Below, piece by piece: positions 23,477 to 33,258 of a stretch of 64,000 nucleotides of DNA; the stretch's first letter is position 1; each line of letters begins with the position of its first letter. Both the position numbers and the translations under genes were made by a program. The DNA lies in contig CAWGRQ010000027.1 of assembly GCA_963824985.1 (NCBI GenBank), forward strand, positions 1 to 64,000, read 5' to 3'. Source of the stretch: JAFNAG01 sp963824985. GTDB taxonomy: Bacteria; Acidobacteriota; UBA6911. The notes beneath the pieces are model-generated. The model saw only the letters and a program-made list of their open reading frames with translations. It had not been told where the DNA came from and did not search any database.

Positions 23477-26400
23477 ATGAAATACCGGACAACGATCGAA
23501 ACCGTCTCCTTTGGGGTGCTGGGAGCCTTTCTCATCTGGGCCTTCGTGGCCTGGAATCCACCTTCAGCCGCGGGCAGTCTGGCGTACGGGCTGATCGCCC
23601 TGGCGGTGCTGGCTCTGGCAACGCTTTTCATTTGCTTACGCTCCAACCGGGAGACGGCGGCCGGACCCCCGGGACTCGAAGGGGCGCCAGAGTCTGCTTC
23701 CGAATGCGCGCACGACCAACGGCGCCGATCGATCCATGATGAATCGACCGTTAAAGGTCTGACCGAGTTTGCCATCGACCACGCCTCGGATTCCGCCTTC
23801 GGAATTCAGGAAGATGGACGGTTTGTGTTTGCCAACGAGGCCGCCTGCCGGAGTTTGGGATATTCGCGTGATGAACTGCTGCATTTGACCGTGCACGATA
23901 TCGATCCACATTACCAACTGGTCGGCTGGCGGAAGCACTGGGAGTTCATCAGGGAACTCGGCGCGCACACGTTTGAGTCGATTCACCGTACCAGAGACGG
24001 GATCGAGAACCCGGTGGAAATCACCAGCAACTTCCTGGAGTTCAACGGGCGCGGATATATCTGCGCATTTGCGCGCAACATCGAGGGGCGCAAACGGATT
24101 GAGAGGGCGCTGCGGGAAAGCGAGGATCGCTACCGGGAATTGTTCGAAAATGCCAGCGATATGGTCTTTACTTACGATCTGAACGGGATGTTCACCTCGA
24201 TTAACGCGGCTGCCGAGCGGATTACCGGCTATTCGCGGGATGAAGCGCTGCGCATGAATTTTGCTGAATTACTGGCGCCCGAGTATCTGGGTGAAGCTCT
24301 CCAGAAATCGCAAATCATGCTGGCCAATGGCAATCCCGTCTATCTCGAACTGGAGGTCGTCTCCCGCGACGGGCACCGGATTCCGGTCGAGGTCAACTGC
24401 CGAGTGATTCGGCGGGGAGGCATTGCCGTCGGGGTTCAGGGAATCGCGCGGGACGCCACCCAGCGCAAAGCGGTGGAAAAGGCGCTTCGTGATGCCGAAT
24501 CGAAGTACCGCAGCATCTTCGAGAATGCGGTTGAGGGGCTGTTCCAGAGCACTCCGGGCGGTGAACTGCTGAGCTGCAATCCGGCCATGGCGCGGATTTT
24601 CGGTTACGATACCCCGAGTGAATTCCAGGCCGCCGTGGCCGATCACAGCGTGTATGTCGATCCCGGCCGCCGCGCGGAGTTTGTCGCTCTGACCCAGACC
24701 CAGGACGTGGTCTCGGGCTTCGAATCCAAAGTCTTCCGCAAAGACGGAAGCATAATCTGGATTTCGGAGAAGGCCCGCATCGTAAGGGGTGAAGACGGAG
24801 ATCTCCTCTACTATGAGGGCTTCCTCGAAGACGTCACCGAGCGCAAGCGGAATGCCGAAGAACTGAAGCTGGCGAAGGAAGCCGCCGAGGCCGGGTCACG
24901 GGCCAAGAGCGAGTTCCTCGCAAACATGAGCCATGAAATCCGCACGCCCATGAACGGGATCATCGGAATGACCGAGCTCGCGCTCGGCACCGACCTCAGC
25001 GACGAGCAGCGCGAATACCTCGAAATCGTCCGCAGTTCGGCCGCCTCATTGCTGTCATTGATAAACGACATCCTCGACTTCTCAAAGATAGAAGCCGGCA
25101 AGCTGCAGCTGGACCCGATTGAGTTCGGGCTGCGCGCCACCCTCGACCTTACGTTCGGCACCCTGGCCCTGCGCGCGCAACGAAAGGGGCTGGAGTTAAC
25201 CAGCAACATCCTCCCCGATGTTCCGGATGCCCTGATCGGCGATCCGGACCGGCTCCGGCAGATTATCCTCAATTTGACCGACAACGCGATCAAATTCACC
25301 GATCAAGGCGACATCGTCGTCCATGTCCAGAGCGAACTTGAGTCCGTGGAAAAGACCGTGCTGCACTTCACAGTCACCGATACCGGTATCGGTATCCCGG
25401 AAGACAAACAGCAGCTGATCTTCGAGGCGTTCGCCCAGGCCGACAGCACGATGACGCGCAAATATGGCGGTAGCGGCCTGGGTCTGACCATTACCACCCA
25501 GCTGGTCGGGATGATGGGGGGTGAAATCTGGCTCGACAGCAAGCCGGGCCAAGGCACGGCATTCCACGTCACCCTTCCGTTTGCGCTCCCGGATTCAGCG
25601 TCAAGTTCCCTTCCGAATCAGAACGCCGCCGTGGAGCTGCGCGACGAACGCGTACTGGTCATCGACGACAACTATGTCAACCGTCGCGTCCTGCAAGGAA
25701 TGCTGCTCAATTGGCAGATGCGCCCGCAAGTGGCTGGCGGAGGCGCTGTCGGCCTGCAGGCGTTGCAGCAAGGGATCGATACCGGCGACCCATTCTCCCT
25801 GGTTCTGCTGGATGGCATGATGCCCGAAATGGACGGATTCGAAGTGGCGTCGAAGATGCGCGCCACCCCTGGCATGCAGGGCATTCCTGTGATTCTGCTC
25901 ACCTCAGCCGATTTCAAACATCGCTCCGAACGCTGCCGGGAATTGGGAGTATGTTCGTATCTGATGAAGCCTCTGAAGCAGTCGGATCTTCAGGATGCCA
26001 TTGTTCGCGCGCTGTCCCGGGCGCACGCCGCCCGGGGGCGGACCTCGGGCAAGGCGCACGCGCTTGGTGCCCCGTTACCCGCTTCCGCGCCCGGCGCCCA
26101 CCCTGCCAACCGGAAGCTACATATCCTGCTGGCCGAAGACAACGCCACTAACCAGTTTCTTGTGACCAGCCTGCTCAAGAAGCGCGGACACGAGGTCGTC
26201 CCGACGAAGAACGGCCGTGAAGCACTGGCCGAATATGCCGCCGGGAAATTCGATCTGATCGTGATGGATGTCCAGATGCCGGAGATGAACGGACTTGAGG
26301 CGGCAGCCGCCATCCGGGAAATGGAGCAGGGGACCGGCGCCCACATTCCGATTCTGGCGCTTACAGCCCACACCCTGGACGGGGATCGCGATCGATGCCT

Positions 26401-26857
26401 GGTCGCGGGTATGGATGCGTATATCCCGAAGCCTATCTGCGTCAACGACTTCATGAACGCGATCGGACTGCTGCTTCCCGGCGCCGCCACGAATGAAATG
26501 CGTGATCCGGATGCGCCGCGCTCCATGCCCCGGCTCGACAAGGATGGACTTATGTCACGGTTTGACGGCGACCTGGAACTGCTTCACGAAGCTGCTGAAA
26601 TATTCTGCCAGAACTATCCCAAGCAGATCGCACAGCTGCGCGATGCCGTGCGGCGGGGCGATTCCGGCGCGGTGGAACGGACGGCTCACACGATCAAGGG
26701 GAGTATCGGCAATTTCGGCGGCAGCGGCGCCATAGAAGCCGCGGGGATCCTGGAAACGAGGGCGCACGCACTGGATCTGGATGGCGCCCTCGAGGCGTGC
26801 ACGGCCCTGGAGAGAGAGATCGACCACCTGGTTCCCATGCTCATGGAATTAGTGTAA
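23477..26857 (+). CDS. Hybrid sensor histidine kinase (3 PAS, HisKA, HATPase, 2 REC, HPt)
   Basis: 1126 residues. Two membrane helices at the N-terminus (residues 10-55) are followed by three PAS domains (about 100-450; KRIERALRESEDRYRELFEN and similar linkers), a HisKA domain with the H-box ANMSHEIRTPMNGI, and an HATPase domain (GTGAF-like box and GGSGLGL). Two receiver domains follow (LLDGMMPEMDG and IVMDVQMPEMNG carry the Asp residues) and a C-terminal HPt domain with the His in AHTIKGS. This is a full BarA/ArcB-type phosphorelay in one chain. The REC-GGDEF protein 12 bp downstream is a likely partner. Confidence 0.95.
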   Translation: MKYRTTIETVSFGVLGAFLIWAFVAWNPPSAAGSLAYGLIALAVLALATLFICLRSNRETAAGPPGLEGAPESASECAHDQRRRSIHDESTVKGLTEFAIDHASDSAFGIQEDGRFVFANEAACRSLGYSRDELLHLTVHDIDPHYQLVGWRKHWEFIRELGAHTFESIHRTRDGIENPVEITSNFLEFNGRGYICAFARNIEGRKRIERALRESEDRYRELFENASDMVFTYDLNGMFTSINAAAERITGYSRDEALRMNFAELLAPEYLGEALQKSQIMLANGNPVYLELEVVSRDGHRIPVEVNCRVIRRGGIAVGVQGIARDATQRKAVEKALRDAESKYRSIFENAVEGLFQSTPGGELLSCNPAMARIFGYDTPSEFQAAVADHSVYVDPGRRAEFVALTQTQDVVSGFESKVFRKDGSIIWISEKARIVRGEDGDLLYYEGFLEDVTERKRNAEELKLAKEAAEAGSRAKSEFLANMSHEIRTPMNGIIGMTELALGTDLSDEQREYLEIVRSSAASLLSLINDILDFSKIEAGKLQLDPIEFGLRATLDLTFGTLALRAQRKGLELTSNILPDVPDALIGDPDRLRQIILNLTDNAIKFTDQGDIVVHVQSELESVEKTVLHFTVTDTGIGIPEDKQQLIFEAFAQADSTMTRKYGGSGLGLTITTQLVGMMGGEIWLDSKPGQGTAFHVTLPFALPDSASSSLPNQNAAVELRDERVLVIDDNYVNRRVLQGMLLNWQMRPQVAGGGAVGLQALQQGIDTGDPFSLVLLDGMMPEMDGFEVASKMRATPGMQGIPVILLTSADFKHRSERCRELGVCSYLMKPLKQSDLQDAIVRALSRAHAARGRTSGKAHALGAPLPASAPGAHPANRKLHILLAEDNATNQFLVTSLLKKRGHEVVPTKNGREALAEYAAGKFDLIVMDVQMPEMNGLEAAAAIREMEQGTGAHIPILALTAHTLDGDRDRCLVAGMDAYIPKPICVNDFMNAIGLLLPGAATNEMRDPDAPRSMPRLDKDGLMSRFDGDLELLHEAAEIFCQNYPKQIAQLRDAVRRGDSGAVERTAHTIKGSIGNFGGSGAIEAAGILETRAHALDLDGALEACTALEREIDHLVPMLMELV

Positions 26858-26869
26858 AAGAGGATAACA

Positions 26870-27836
26870 ATGAAGGTCTTGATCGCCGACGACGATGACG
26901 TCCTGCGCCATATTCTGCAGGCCAGATTGACCAAATGGGGCTATGACGTCGTCGAAGCGAGAAACGGAATCGAAGCCTGGCGGCTGCTTCATGGCAATGA
27001 TGCTCCCAAGCTCGCAATCCTCGACTGGATCATGCCCGGTATGGACGGTGTCGACGTCTGCAAGGAAATCCGGAAGCGGGAAGATCATCCCTACACCTAT
27101 CTGATTCTGCTCACCGCCAAACACCGGAAGGAGGATGTTATCGCCGGCATGGAGGCGGGCGCCGATGATTATATCGCGAAACCCTTCGATCCCCAGGAAC
27201 TCAAGGTGCGCCTGCGCGCCGGGAGGCGCATTCTCGATTTGCAGGCGGAACTCCTGGCAGCCAAGGAAAACCTCCGCTATCAGGCGACCCACGACGGATT
27301 GACAGGCCTGCTGAACCGGTCAGCCACCATGGAATCGCTCCGCGGCGAACTCGAGCGCGCCGGTCGCCAGGAGGCGCCGCTGTGCCTGATGATCGGAGAC
27401 ATCGATCACTTCAAGAACATTAATGATACGTACGGACACATGATCGGCGACGCCGTCCTGTGCGAGGCGGCGCGGCGAATGCGATCCTCGCTGCGGGCCT
27501 ATGACAGCATCGGCCGGTATGGCGGCGAGGAATTCCTCTTCGTGATGCCCGGATGCGATGCTGCAAACGCCTGGAATCATGCGGCTCGCATTCAGGAGGC
27601 GATCACCAGCCAGCCCATTGAGCTGCCTCGAGTCGAGCATCACCCTGACTATGAGCATCGGGGTCGTCGTCAAGCAGATTGTCATTGCGGACGACCTGGA
27701 CTCCCTGATTCAGGCTGCCGACGCCGCTCTCTATCAAGCCAAAGCCCGGGGGCGCAACCGCGTAGTGCTGTCCGATGCCTCCGATGCCATGCCCAAGACG
27801 GCGCCCGTGTTGGCGGTCATCCAGCCCAGAGCCTGA
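26870..27836 (+). CDS. Response regulator with GGDEF (diguanylate cyclase) output, one frameshift
   Basis: The receiver domain (residues 1-120; Asp in LAILDWIMPGMDG, Lys in IAKPFDP) joins a GGDEF domain with GRYGGEEF, so it should make c-di-GMP when phosphorylated. After QPIELP the frame is wrong; the expected end (SSITLTMSIGV, DAALYQAKARGRNRVV) lies in the next frame up to 27836. Total length is a multiple of three plus one, and dropping a C at about 27629 (CCTCGAG to CCTGAG) restores it. Either a sequencing insertion or a recent inactivation. It follows the hybrid kinase by 12 bp and has an AGAGGA site. Confidence 0.88.
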
Positions 27837-27969
27837 ATCCGGGCCGTTCCGCGGCTCTCGAGGCCTTCGCGGCCAAACCTCCAAGCCCCCGATTGACAAG
27901 GGACGGTCGAGCGCGTAGCATCGATTCAGCCCGGTTGGGGCTCAACCAGCGCGCGAAGCCGGAGGTATA

Positions 27970-28281
27970 ATGGCTAAAACGAAAAACCACACGCTCTCCC
28001 TTTCCTGCCCCTGCTGCGGAGCGCATCTTACCGTTGATGTGGGCCTGGAAAAGGTGATCTCTCATGAAGCTCCGCCGGCCAGACACCAGGCGGCGCCGGA
28101 CCTCAACCGAGTCGATGCCCTGCTGCGCGAGCAGGCCGAGCGCCGGGAAGCGATCTTCCGCCAAAGCACCGAAGATGAGAAAAGCAAGGCGCAGTTGTTG
28201 GAAAGAAAGTTCGAGGAAGCACTGAAGAAGAGCAAGGACGAGCCCATCACCAAGCCGACTCGCGATATTGATCTCGATTGA
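27970..28281 (+). CDS. Small zinc-ribbon/coiled-coil protein
   Basis: 103 residues. The N-terminus has a CPCC-type pair (LSCPCCGAHLTVD) that could hold half of a metal site or a redox pair. The second half is a charged helix (LLREQAERREAIFRQ, KSKAQLLERKFEEALKK). GGAGG lies at the right distance before the ATG. I recognise no named family. It stands alone between the GGDEF protein and a TPR protein. Confidence 0.7.
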   Translation: MAKTKNHTLSLSCPCCGAHLTVDVGLEKVISHEAPPARHQAAPDLNRVDALLREQAERREAIFRQSTEDEKSKAQLLERKFEEALKKSKDEPITKPTRDIDLD

Positions 28282-28879
28282 CCTCTCCAGGGCCGCCACG
28301 GCAATTGACCGGCAGAATCCGCTCCCGGCGAGCCCTTCCCAGCTTGAACCTTATCCGCATATTCAGGCTGGCAAAATAAACATTTTTGTGCCGCGCCGCC
28401 GGCGCTCGTTCCCGAGCCATCCCATTCCCGGCCTTATGGCCGGCTAGGTACTGCCGGCCCCTCGGGCCTCGGGGGGCATGCCTGTCCATGGGTCAATCGA
28501 GCGCCCGCATGCCCTGTGGCCAAAATCAGGAGCCATGCCGCGATGGTCACGAAATCCAGGCGCGAAGCGCCGCCAGTACCTAGCCCCGCGCGTCAGCGCG
28601 GGGTAGGGAGTGGCTGAAAAATGAGGCCCGCAAGGGCCGGCACCCGGCTCCTGCGAGTTTGCCTGTCGCGAGCAGGATGGGCATAAGGTTCAGCTTCACA
28701 GCCGCAACCAGTAATTCCGGGCTGTTCGCGATCCTGGTGATCCGCGGGGGTTCAACCGCATTCGGTCCACGGGCGTTTCCGGATCCCGGGAATTGAATTG
28801 CCGCCTCTTTGAGTCCGGGAAGGTTTGAGGTATTCTTTTCTCTCTCAATACGCATCAGGATGGAAAGGGAAGAGTTTGC
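28282..28879. other. Structured non-coding region
   Basis: No gene is supported. TAGGTACTG (28446-28454) and CAGTACCTA (28574-28582) form an inverted repeat around about 120 bp, and CCCCGCGC-GTCA-GCGCGGGG (28584-28603) is a perfect 8-bp hairpin directly after it. This could be a terminator for the preceding gene, a REP-like repeat or a small structured RNA. Confidence 0.4.
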
Positions 28880-29584
28880 ATGCCAAATCAAAACAGGAAA
28901 GCAGGTAGGCCAATGGCTAAGGAGCCCGCCGGCAACATTCTCATCGTTGGCGTCATCTGCCTCGCTGCGGGGTTGGGCATCGGATATTACTTCGGGAAAA
29001 CGGCCGGCTCCGCTCCCCTGCCGGTCGCGACGGCACCGGCGGCGCAGACGCCGCTCATGGACAGCGCGGCGTTTCTCCAGAATGAGGCGAGTCTGAAATC
29101 GATGGTGACCTCCAATCCCAGGGAGCTGAACACTCTGATTCAGCTGGGGAATCTCTACTATGACAATAGCCGGTTCAGCGATGCCGTGGAATGGTATGGG
29201 AAGGCGCTGGAGATCGATCCCGGAAATATCAATGTCAGAACCGATCGTGGAACCTGCTACTGGAGCCTGGGACAAGCCGATTCGGCCATCGGCGAATTCC
29301 AAAAGTCACTCCAGTTAAATCCTACCCATCCGCAAACCCTGTTCAACCTGGGAATCGTTTACCTGCACGGGAAAAACGATGCGAATGGCGCCCGTATGGC
29401 ATGGGAAACGCTCCTGGCGTCAAATCCGGATTATCCGGATCGCACCCGATTGCAGGGAATGCTGGCATCCCTCACGCCGGCAGCGACCCCCGCAGCGGCC
29501 CCCACTGCGGGCCAAGGAGCGCCGAGCCCACCCAAAGCGGGCTCCTCCAGCGTCGAGGACCTCTTCAAGAAGATGAAGAAATAG
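28880..29584 (+). CDS. Membrane-anchored TPR protein
   Basis: 234 residues with one N-terminal membrane helix (ILIVGVICLAAGLGIGYYFG, residues 20-39) and about three TPR units (LIQLGNLYYDNSRFSDAVEW, VRTDRGTCYWSLGQADSAI, LFNLGIVYLHGKNDANGARM) facing the periplasm. A Pro/Ala-rich linker leads to a basic end (VEDLFKKMKK). The layout resembles the TPR part of cytochrome c biogenesis proteins (CcmI/NrfG-like), and a ten-heme cytochrome gene lies convergent to it; that link is inference. Confidence 0.8.
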   Translation: MPNQNRKAGRPMAKEPAGNILIVGVICLAAGLGIGYYFGKTAGSAPLPVATAPAAQTPLMDSAAFLQNEASLKSMVTSNPRELNTLIQLGNLYYDNSRFSDAVEWYGKALEIDPGNINVRTDRGTCYWSLGQADSAIGEFQKSLQLNPTHPQTLFNLGIVYLHGKNDANGARMAWETLLASNPDYPDRTRLQGMLASLTPAATPAAAPTAGQGAPSPPKAGSSSVEDLFKKMKK

Positions 29585-29695
29585 CGTGCTAGCCACAAAC
29601 TGTTCACTATTGGCGGACACGCTGCGTGTCAGTAAAAATGGCTGGCCACAGAAGCTGATATAAATGGGATTGGCACGCGACGACCTTTTGGTTAT

Positions 29696-29727
29696 GGCTA
29701 TAGCCTACAGCCTAAAAGGCTATAGCC
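29696..29727. terminator. Probable bidirectional terminator hairpin
   Basis: GGCTATAGCC occurs at 29696-29705 and 29718-29727 with a 12-nt loop. The word is its own reverse complement, so the two copies pair perfectly. It lies between two convergent genes, where a shared terminator is expected. Confidence 0.5.
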
Positions 29728-29751
29728 TTGCACGCTGGTGAGAAAAGCGGG

Positions 29752-31677
29752 TTAGCGCTGTTGCCCCTGAGCGCCGTTCCTGGTTATCTTGATAATCTGC
29801 TCGTACAAGGCGTCGCGATAATCGGAATTGTGCTGCGGCCCGGCCTTGTCAATCTGAACCAGGGTTTCTCTCAACTTCGCGATCTCTCCCCGAAGCTGAT
29901 CGTTCAACGATCCGGAATCCGCCAACTGCTTCTCCCAATCGTCGATCGCGGCTTTTGCCTTCTCGCGGCCCGCAAGTGTGTCATCCTTCCAACTCTGGAT
30001 GATGCCGCCATAACCTTTGTCATGGCAGGATTCGCACTGGGCGGCAATGGTTGCCTGAGTCTGCGGCTTGTTCAAATCGTGGCACTGCTCGCACTCCAGG
30101 CCCGCCATTATGGACGGCGGCGTGCCCTTTAATCCCGGCAGTTCGGGCTGTTTGCCCTGGCGGAACAGACTCTGCGCCGTGTGGCAGCCGGCGCATGTAG
30201 CCTCGGGCGCGCGCCCCCCCGTGTGGCATTGACTGCACTTCAGATTGGCGTGGCTGCCCTGGAGCTTCACCGGATGTTCCGGCACTCCCTGCCGGAATAT
30301 CTGCGGCGATTGCGGACTGGCCGGTTCCAGGAACTGATGGCATGAACCGCAATCCCTGGATATTACCTGGTGATTGCCGGAGGCATGCTTGCCATCATGG
30401 CAGCGGAAGCAGCCCTCGAACATCATGTGCCCGATGTTGTCGGGATAAGCGCGCCAGTCCACCCTCATGACCGGGAAAAAGCTCCGATGGTAGATCGCCT
30501 TTGCCTCCTTCACCGTCCGCTCAATGGCGCTTGCCTGAATGCCGGCCTGCTTCTCATAAAAATCGCGGATGTACGATTCAATCCCCTGATCGGCTTCCGC
30601 GTCGCTCTTGAAAGGGAGCGTGAGCGCTTCCACGGTAACTTTTTTGACGTAGGGAAGGTTGCGGTCGATTCGATCGGCATCAATGCTCATGTTGACCGAA
30701 CGATCGGGAGGCAGAATGATATGAGTCGGCCGGTTGTGGCAATCCATGCAGTCGAGGGTTCGGACTTCACCCTCAGGAGGATCGTCCCCGGTCCTGCCGT
30801 CGGCGCGATAGACGGTTTTTTTGCCCGAAGCGTCCGTAGAGAGAACCCACGGAATCACCTGGCGAGCCTCATCACTGGCCACATACTCGATCTTCTGGCT
30901 CAGAGCCATGTGCCAGTGGATGCCGGACGGGGGACCCATCGAGGAATCGCCACCGCCGGTTTTCAGCAGGACCTGTATTTCACTGCGGCTGTTTTTTTCG
31001 TCCGAGGCGAAGTGAATCCGCGACCGCAACTGCGCGGCGTAAAACTTGGCGGGCCAATGACACTGCTCACAGGTTTCACGCGCCGGCCGCAGGTTTTTCA
31101 CCGGCGTCGGAATAGGCCGGGAATATGTGTTCAACGCCACCGCAATCACCTGGCGCACACCGCTGATCTTGGCTTTGACGTACCAGTCTGCCCCGGGTCC
31201 GATGTGACAGGCAGCGCAGGTTACCCGCGCATGCGGCGAGTTCCGGTATGCCGTGTATTCCGGACTCATGACGGTATGGCATACCTGGCCGCAGAATTGG
31301 GTTGAATCCGTATAGTGATACCCCTCGTAGCTGGCGATGACCACGATCGGGAGCACCAGCAATGTCCCAACGCTGAAAATGATCAGCCCGCGCAAATGCG
31401 TTGGATTGTTGGGATCAAACTGGGGCAGAGGAGGCCAATTCTTAACTTCCGGGTAGAGCCGCCGCCGCCGCTTTCTCTCCAGGAGAAAACCCATGGGAAT
31501 CATCAGCAGCCCGATCACCAGAAGAACAGGCAGCAACATGAAGGTCCAGATCCCCACATATGGGTTGCTGGTGGGCAGGATCACTTCTATCAACTGAAAA
31601 CTGACGAAGAAAAGAGCCGCAAGAACGGCCAGAACTGCACCCGTAATGGTCCAGAAATTCTGCCAGATCGACTTCAT
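29752..31677 (-). CDS. Decaheme membrane cytochrome c (NapC/NirT-like N-terminus)
   Basis: 641 residues. Three membrane helices (about residues 10-35, 40-65 and 95-120) precede a periplasmic domain with nine CXXCH motifs (CAACH, CEQCH, CMDCH, CFRCH, CGSCH, CSQCH, CAGCH, CEQCH, CESCH) and one CX3CH (CGQVCH) at the membrane exit, ten hemes in all. Such proteins carry electrons from the quinone pool to periplasmic reductases or extracellular acceptors. A helical tail ends the protein (KAAIDDWEKQLADSGSLN). AGGAGAGAGGAG lies before the ATG. Which acceptor it serves cannot be read from the neighbours. Confidence 0.9.
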   Translation of the reverse strand: MKSIWQNFWTITGAVLAVLAALFFVSFQLIEVILPTSNPYVGIWTFMLLPVLLVIGLLMIPMGFLLERKRRRRLYPEVKNWPPLPQFDPNNPTHLRGLIIFSVGTLLVLPIVVIASYEGYHYTDSTQFCGQVCHTVMSPEYTAYRNSPHARVTCAACHIGPGADWYVKAKISGVRQVIAVALNTYSRPIPTPVKNLRPARETCEQCHWPAKFYAAQLRSRIHFASDEKNSRSEIQVLLKTGGGDSSMGPPSGIHWHMALSQKIEYVASDEARQVIPWVLSTDASGKKTVYRADGRTGDDPPEGEVRTLDCMDCHNRPTHIILPPDRSVNMSIDADRIDRNLPYVKKVTVEALTLPFKSDAEADQGIESYIRDFYEKQAGIQASAIERTVKEAKAIYHRSFFPVMRVDWRAYPDNIGHMMFEGCFRCHDGKHASGNHQVISRDCGSCHQFLEPASPQSPQIFRQGVPEHPVKLQGSHANLKCSQCHTGGRAPEATCAGCHTAQSLFRQGKQPELPGLKGTPPSIMAGLECEQCHDLNKPQTQATIAAQCESCHDKGYGGIIQSWKDDTLAGREKAKAAIDDWEKQLADSGSLNDQLRGEIAKLRETLVQIDKAGPQHNSDYRDALYEQIIKITRNGAQGQQR

Positions 31678-31764
31678 GCGCGTTTTATACTCCTCTCTCC
31701 TGACGGGCAGGGAATTCCCCCCGGACTCCCGGACCGACCGCGAAATAGCTGGAAATTGCGAAAA

Positions 31765-32187
31765 TCAGGGCTTCTGCGAGAGCCGCGCCCGGACATCCTC
31801 CGCCTGGCCGGAGCTTCCGGACCATTGCGGGATACTGACCAAGGCTTCTCGTAACTGTTGAAAATCAAGAGGTTTATTGAAGTAGGCATCTATCAGCCCG
31901 GCTTCCACAGCCAGTTCGTTCCATTGGAAAGCTGTTACCAGGAAAATGACGGCATTAGGCTGAACCTTGCGCACACAGCGAGCTATCTCCAGGCCGTCCA
32001 TATCCGGCAACTGGTAATCGAGCATGATTACGTCAAACCCGGACTTCTCCAGCTGACTCAGCGCCTCATTGCCGGTAAAAACCGGGTGCACGCCGAAGCC
32101 CCAATTGGAAAGGGACTTGGCAAGCGACCAGTTCAGCAGCTTTTCATCCTCAACGACGAGGATGCATATTTCCGTGTTTGTCGGCAT
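31765..32187 (-). CDS. Single-domain response regulator
   Basis: 140 residues from ATG 32187 (MPTNTEIC). The receiver fold is complete: acidic pair in VVEDEKLL, phosphoacceptor Asp in IMLDYQLPDMDG, and Lys in YFNKPLD. There is no output domain. A sigma-54-type promoter just upstream (32214-32229) supports the Met at 32187 over the frame's earlier ATG at 32235, which would lie upstream of the promoter. It is about 90 bp from the decaheme cytochrome gene and on the same strand but behind its start, so it is transcribed toward it and could share regulation. Confidence 0.85.
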   Translation of the reverse strand: MPTNTEICILVVEDEKLLNWSLAKSLSNWGFGVHPVFTGNEALSQLEKSGFDVIMLDYQLPDMDGLEIARCVRKVQPNAVIFLVTAFQWNELAVEAGLIDAYFNKPLDFQQLREALVSIPQWSGSSGQAEDVRARLSQKP

Positions 32188-32213
32188 CACATTACTTCCC
32201 GTCCGTTTGGAAT

Positions 32214-32229
32214 GCAACTCTTTTGCCAA
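32214..32229 (-). promoter_or_regulatory. Sigma-54 promoter of the receiver gene
   Basis: On the minus strand the sequence reads TGGCAAAAGAGTTGCA, with the -24 GG and -12 GC separated by exactly 10 nt, as the consensus requires. Transcription would start about 15 nt before the ATG at 32187. Confidence 0.65.
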
Positions 32230-32235
32230 GTTCAC

Positions 32236-33258
32236 TATTCCAACGATCTCCGCAAACCAATGTGTAAGTTATTATAATAGATGTGTTTAAAGGAAGTGAG
32301 CCATTTAACCCGGACGGGATCTCCTGTGTCAAAACTCTCCGCAATCAGGACAAGCGGGTTATAGCCCCCAGTTACGGGAATAGGGTCAGAAAACCGCGGA
32401 CCAATAGTCTGGCCCGGATTTGGCACTGGTCGCGGGTGGGACCAGCCGGCCGCGAGGGGTGCTCTGCCTCGCTGAAGCAGCAGTCCCTCGGGTGCCTGTG
32501 GCGCACCCAATGACACATGAAAAAGACTGGCAGCAGGGGAAATGCCGTCGGGTTCGCTATCGGAATCGGGGTTGGTCCCGGTTTCGATATCGATAGCGAT
32601 TGCGACCCCGATTCCGATTCCGACCCCCATGGTTGGTGAGGTGCAGAGCCTATTTTCGGAGCAGCTTCTCATGCGCTATGGCGCACCCGGTGACGCATGA
32701 AAATCTTTTGGCTTTGCGACTTTGCGTCTTGGCGTCCTTGCGTTGATTTTTTTTAACGCAATGACGCAAGGGCGCGAGGGCGCAAAGAGCTATTTTCGGA
32801 GCAGCAGGTCGATCAGGGCACGCAGAACCCAAATGACATCCATGAGACGCCGACAGTCGGGCATGGATACCAATTTGACGCTTTGACAAACCGCTCAAAT
32901 GAGATTTGAAGATTGTGAAGCTGTCTGTCAAAATTAAAGGTCGGATATTCCCTGGGATTGCGCGAAGGGATCTTGAACCGGATGACGAATGAATTCCGGC
33001 TTCTGCTGTTTTGTAACCCGTGTTACCCCCCCCAGCATATGGGTGATATGGCACAAACCGATTCCCTCATTAAGGCCGGCAACATTTGCTTTGGGAGAGC
33101 ATTCTCTCAAGCAATTGATAATAAAGGATTAAATAATCGCGTCCGGAAGTCCCCGGACTTGCAGTTCCGGAACGCCGATTGCCTAGCTTTTAAGCGTTCG
33201 TTGGATGCGGATTTCCGCGCTGGCGTGGAAAGATGTGAATTGACGGTTGGAGGAAAGT
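32236..33258. other. Repeat-rich non-coding region
   Basis: No credible gene in about 1 kb. It contains GATTCCGATTCC-type simple repeats (32570-32625) and two related stretches around GGCGCACCC...TGACRCATGAAAA (32489-32525 and 32679-32708). It also holds an imperfect hairpin of GCAAAGACGCAAGG-type words (32708-32788). The last few hundred bases must hold the promoter of the kor operon. Confidence 0.5.
32651..32805. repeat. 15-bp direct repeats flanking a hairpin-forming insert
   Basis: TATTTTCGGAGCAGC occurs at 32651-32665 and 32791-32805. The 125 bp between them contain an imperfect inverted repeat (CTTTGCGTCTTGGCGTCC against GCAAGGGCGCGAGGGCGC). This looks like a small inserted element, related in composition but not in ends to the 42-kb and 47-kb elements. 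Confidence 0.4.

Noticed and set aside
27837..27970. C-terminal tail of the REC-GGDEF protein in its original frame
   Set aside because: Out of frame after 27629; Arg/Ser/His-rich without structure, whereas the GGDEF ending is found in the next frame.
32560..32630. GATTCCGATTCCGA-like runs as a regulatory array
   Set aside because: Low-complexity sequence with no constant unit or spacing.
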